Positions 4,831-6,214 of a stretch of DNA of 6,214 nt are shown here, piece by piece; position 1 is the stretch's first letter; each line of letters opens with the position of its first letter. The stretch is taken from contig JAHWHT010000062.1 in the NCBI GenBank assembly GCA_019323135.1, positions 1 to 6,214 of the forward strand, in the 5' to 3' direction. The notes under the pieces were generated by a model. It saw nothing but the letters and a program-made list of their open reading frames with translations. It did no database searches and was not told where the DNA came from. A program made the position numbers and the translations under genes. This DNA is from Candidatus Woesearchaeota archaeon. GTDB lineage: Archaea; Nanobdellota; Nanobdellia; Woesearchaeales; ARS49.

Positions 4831-4904
4831 TGGGCCTGCCGTGATTTGAACACGGGACCGCTCGATTATCAGTCGAGTGCTCTACCAGGCTAAGCCACAG
4901 GCCC
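4831..4904 (-). tRNA. tRNA-Ile (GAT), no intron
   Basis: Read on the minus strand, the acceptor stem is GGGCCTG/CAGGCCC with discriminator A and no encoded CCA. The anticodon stem is CTCGA/TCGAG with loop CTGATAA, giving anticodon GAT. The T stem CCGTG/CACGG encloses TTCAAAT. The D arm GGCTTAGCCTGGTAGAGC is canonical. The 74-nt length shows there is no intron, unlike the tRNA-Asn of the same window. Confidence 0.95.
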
Positions 4905-4931
4905 AATACTATGCTCTAAAAACCAGGTTTG

Positions 4932-4941
4932 TTTTATAAAA
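4932..4941 (-). promoter_or_regulatory. TATA box of tRNA-Ile
   Basis: TTTTATAAAA, a palindrome centred about 32 nt before the tRNA. A short 5' leader of a few nt, removed by RNase P, is expected. Confidence 0.5.
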
Positions 4942-4994
4942 GTTATGCTTTTCGGCTTGCGCAATATCGTGAGGACGAAAGAAAAGTCTTAACC

Positions 4995-5013
4995 ATGTTT
5001 GCAAAGCAAACAT
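4995..5013. repeat. Perfect 8-bp hairpin in the tRNA-Ile/helicase gap
   Basis: ATGTTTGC-AAA-GCAAACAT. It lies between the tRNA-Ile promoter and the structured element at 5017-5099 and may be part of the same element (position of hairpin C in the array units). Confidence 0.6.
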
Positions 5014-5016
5014 AAC

Positions 5017-5099
5017 ATAGATTGCTTCTGGAGTCTGAACGAAGAGCACTTTGATCAAACTTTTCAAAAGTTTGCACTGGTCACTCACCCACAATCTAT
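5017..5099 (+). repeat. Third, dispersed copy of the array hairpin module
   Basis: The 220 nt between tRNA-Ile and the helicase hold no credible gene. Outer arms ATAGATTG (5017-5024) and CAATCTAT (5092-5099) can pair over 8 bp. Inside are CTTC/GAAG (5025-5044 region) ending in AGCAC (5045-5049), linker TTTGATC, and the A+T inverted repeat AAACTTTT-C-AAAAGTTT (5057-5073), followed by TGGTCACTC. The order AGCAC, linker ending in ATC, A+T hairpin, then a CTC-containing tail matches units 1 and 2 downstream of tRNA-Asn. The 3' outer arm overlaps the helicase TATA box. Whether it acts as RNA or as DNA palindrome is not visible. Confidence 0.5.
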
Positions 5100-5105
5100 T
5101 TAAAG
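5097..5105 (+). promoter_or_regulatory. TATA box of the truncated helicase gene (leaderless)
   Basis: TATTTAAAG is centred about 27 nt before ATG 5128, the same geometry as the plsX and dph2-fragment promoters. It contains an in-frame TAA (5101-5103), so the helicase frame cannot extend further upstream. Confidence 0.65.
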
Positions 5106-5127
5106 GCGGTTAAGCTTATTCTCGATA

Positions 5128-6214
5128 ATGGCCAATCTCAAGATAATGCAGAAATCAGGCACGCCAGTGATAGATTTAGCGATAGATACTATTAATCAAC
5201 AAAAGCAGGCTTTAGTTTTTGTCAACACTAAACGCTCTGCAGAAAAGTGTGCTGAAGATATTAGTAAAAAAATAAAAAATGTTGATTTGTCTGAGCTTTC
5301 TGAAAAATCTCTTAAGGCATTAAGCAAGCCAACAAAACAGTGCGAAAGATTATCAAAATGTATTAAAGCAGGCATTGCATTTCATCACGCAGGTCTGCAC
5401 ACAAAACAAAGAGAATTGATTGAAAACAGTTTTCGCGAAGGTAAAATTCGGATTATTTGTTGCACCCCAACTTTAGCTGCAGGAATTGACTTGCCTGCGT
5501 TTCGTGCAATTATTCGCGATGTTAAGCGTTTTACCAACAGAGGAATGCAGGATATTCCTGTTTTGGAATATCTCCAAATGGCCGGCCGTGCAGGAAGACC
5601 TTCTTTTGATTCATATGGCGAGGCAATTATTCTCACTGCCTCAGATGCTGAGAAAAATGCAGTCCATGAAAAATTTGTTTTAGGCGATCCAGAAGATATT
5701 TTTTCCAAGCTGGCTGTTGAACCTGTTTTGAGAACTTATTTGCTTTCATTAATTGCAACAAAAGTTATTCGCTCTAAAGAGGAAATTTATGATTTTTTCA
5801 GCAAGACTTTTTGGGCTTTTCAGTTCAAGGATATGGATAAACTTAAGAAAAATATTGATAAGATGCTGAAGCTTCTGGAAAAATGGACGTTTATACAATT
5901 GTTAGATGACAAGTATCGTGCAACTTTGCTGGGAAAAAGAATTGCAGAACTATACATTGATCCATTGACTGCATATAATTTCACGCATTGCCTGCAAAGA
6001 GCAAAAGATATTTCTCTTAAGCCTCTGTCATTATTGGTTTTAATCTGCAACACTCTAGAAATGTATCCGTTATTGAGGGTAAAAACCAAAGAATATGATT
6101 TGATTCAAGATGCTCTTGCTAAGCAAGAGGCTTACATGATTGATGAAGAACCCTCTATGTTTGAGCCAGAATATGATATGTACATAAATGCGTTTAAGAC
6201 CGCCTTGATGTTTG
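5128..6214 (+). CDS. Hel308/Ski2-like helicase lacking the RecA1 domain (3' end outside window)
   Basis: Hel308 is a superfamily 2 helicase acting on stalled replication forks. This frame is open from ATG 5128 to the window end (362 codons). It begins in the linker before the second RecA domain: motif IV ALVFVNTKRSAE (28-39), IAFHHAGL (83-90), motif V CTPTLAAGIDLPA (112-124) and motif VI QMAGRAGRP (150-158). A winged-helix region (~200-270) and helical ratchet-like residues (~275 on) follow. The first domain, about 200 residues with Walker A, DExH and motif III, is missing. An in-frame TAA at 5101-5103 closes the upstream frame and no related sequence precedes it. The TATA box 27 nt upstream supports a true, leaderless start here. 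ATP hydrolysis would require a RecA1 partner encoded elsewhere; otherwise the gene is a relic, though the frame is intact and well conserved. Assignment to Hel308 rather than another Ski2-like branch is moderately certain. Confidence 0.85.
   Translation, partial: MANLKIMQKSGTPVIDLAIDTINQQKQALVFVNTKRSAEKCAEDISKKIKNVDLSELSEKSLKALSKPTKQCERLSKCIKAGIAFHHAGLHTKQRELIENSFREGKIRIICCTPTLAAGIDLPAFRAIIRDVKRFTNRGMQDIPVLEYLQMAGRAGRPSFDSYGEAIILTASDAEKNAVHEKFVLGDPEDIFSKLAVEPVLRTYLLSLIATKVIRSKEEIYDFFSKTFWAFQFKDMDKLKKNIDKMLKLLEKWTFIQLLDDKYRATLLGKRIAELYIDPLTAYNFTHCLQRAKDISLKPLSLLVLICNTLEMYPLLRVKTKEYDLIQDALAKQEAYMIDEEPSMFEPEYDMYINAFKTALMF

Noticed and set aside
4968..4980. CGTGAGGACGAAA, identical to part of a well-known satellite-RNA hammerhead ribozyme
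   Set aside because: The catalytic CTGATGA segment and the 5' strand of stem II are absent upstream (the preceding bases are GCAATAT), so no hammerhead core can form. The match is taken as chance.
4909..5094. 61-codon minus-strand frame between tRNA-Ile and the helicase
   Set aside because: It covers inverted repeats and the tRNA promoter, has no ribosome binding site, and its composition follows the hairpins rather than a protein.
4905..5127. Remnant of the missing RecA1 domain upstream of the helicase
   Set aside because: The gap is only about 220 nt, filled by a tRNA promoter and inverted repeats, and shows no Walker A or DExH coding sequence in the helicase frame, which is closed by a stop at 5101-5103.

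Overview
The window looks like part of an A+T-rich, compact genome of an archaeon, most plausibly a DPANN-type lineage (Woesearchaeota/Pacearchaeota-like). Supporting signs are a tRNA-Asn gene with a 23-nt bulge-helix-bulge type intron at 37/38, a diphthamide-synthase (Dph2) fragment, a Hel308-type helicase, TATA boxes about 27 nt upstream of start codons, GAGGTGA ribosome binding sites inside operons, and families of small secreted or membrane-anchored proteins. The lineage is inferred from gene style only.

Layout. Positions 1-275 (+) hold the C-terminal end of a DUF2284-like metal-binding protein. Convergent with it, 279-2342 (-) is a run of five tandem small genes encoding divergent paralogs. 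Each has a short charged N-terminus, one hydrophobic helix, a conserved [ST]-G junction, and an exported tail. Four of the five tails carry the pattern C...C...CC with the CC pair close to the C-terminus. A TATA box and Shine-Dalgarno leader precede the run, and a T-rich tract divides it into three plus two genes. Upstream on the same strand are a multi-pass membrane protein (2414-2848) and, overlapping it by 13 nt, an 84-residue protein matching only the N-terminal part of Dph2 (2836-3090).

Positions 3220-5127 form a distinct block: tRNA-Asn(GTT) with intron (+), then an array of about 114-bp units that repeats the tRNA 3' end and carries hairpins whose stems change in a compensatory way, then a PlsX-family protein (3593-4777, -), then tRNA-Ile(GAT) (4831-4904, -), then a noncoding stretch with a third copy of the same hairpin module.

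From 5128 to the window end (+) lies a Hel308-like helicase that starts exactly at the RecA1/RecA2 boundary. It has motifs IV, V and VI but no Walker A or DExx. It has its own well-placed TATA box, and the upstream frame is closed by a stop.

How the parts relate. The small-protein run looks like a co-expressed cell-surface system of disulfide-stabilised anchored proteins of unknown function. Two information-processing genes (Dph2, Hel308) are each present only as part of their family's usual length, and each lies beside a tRNA gene. This suggests that the tRNA/repeat block is a rearrangement or insertion hotspot, or that these genes are split with partners elsewhere. The PlsX homolog is unexpected for an archaeon with ether lipids and differs from the bacterial family at a conserved segment.
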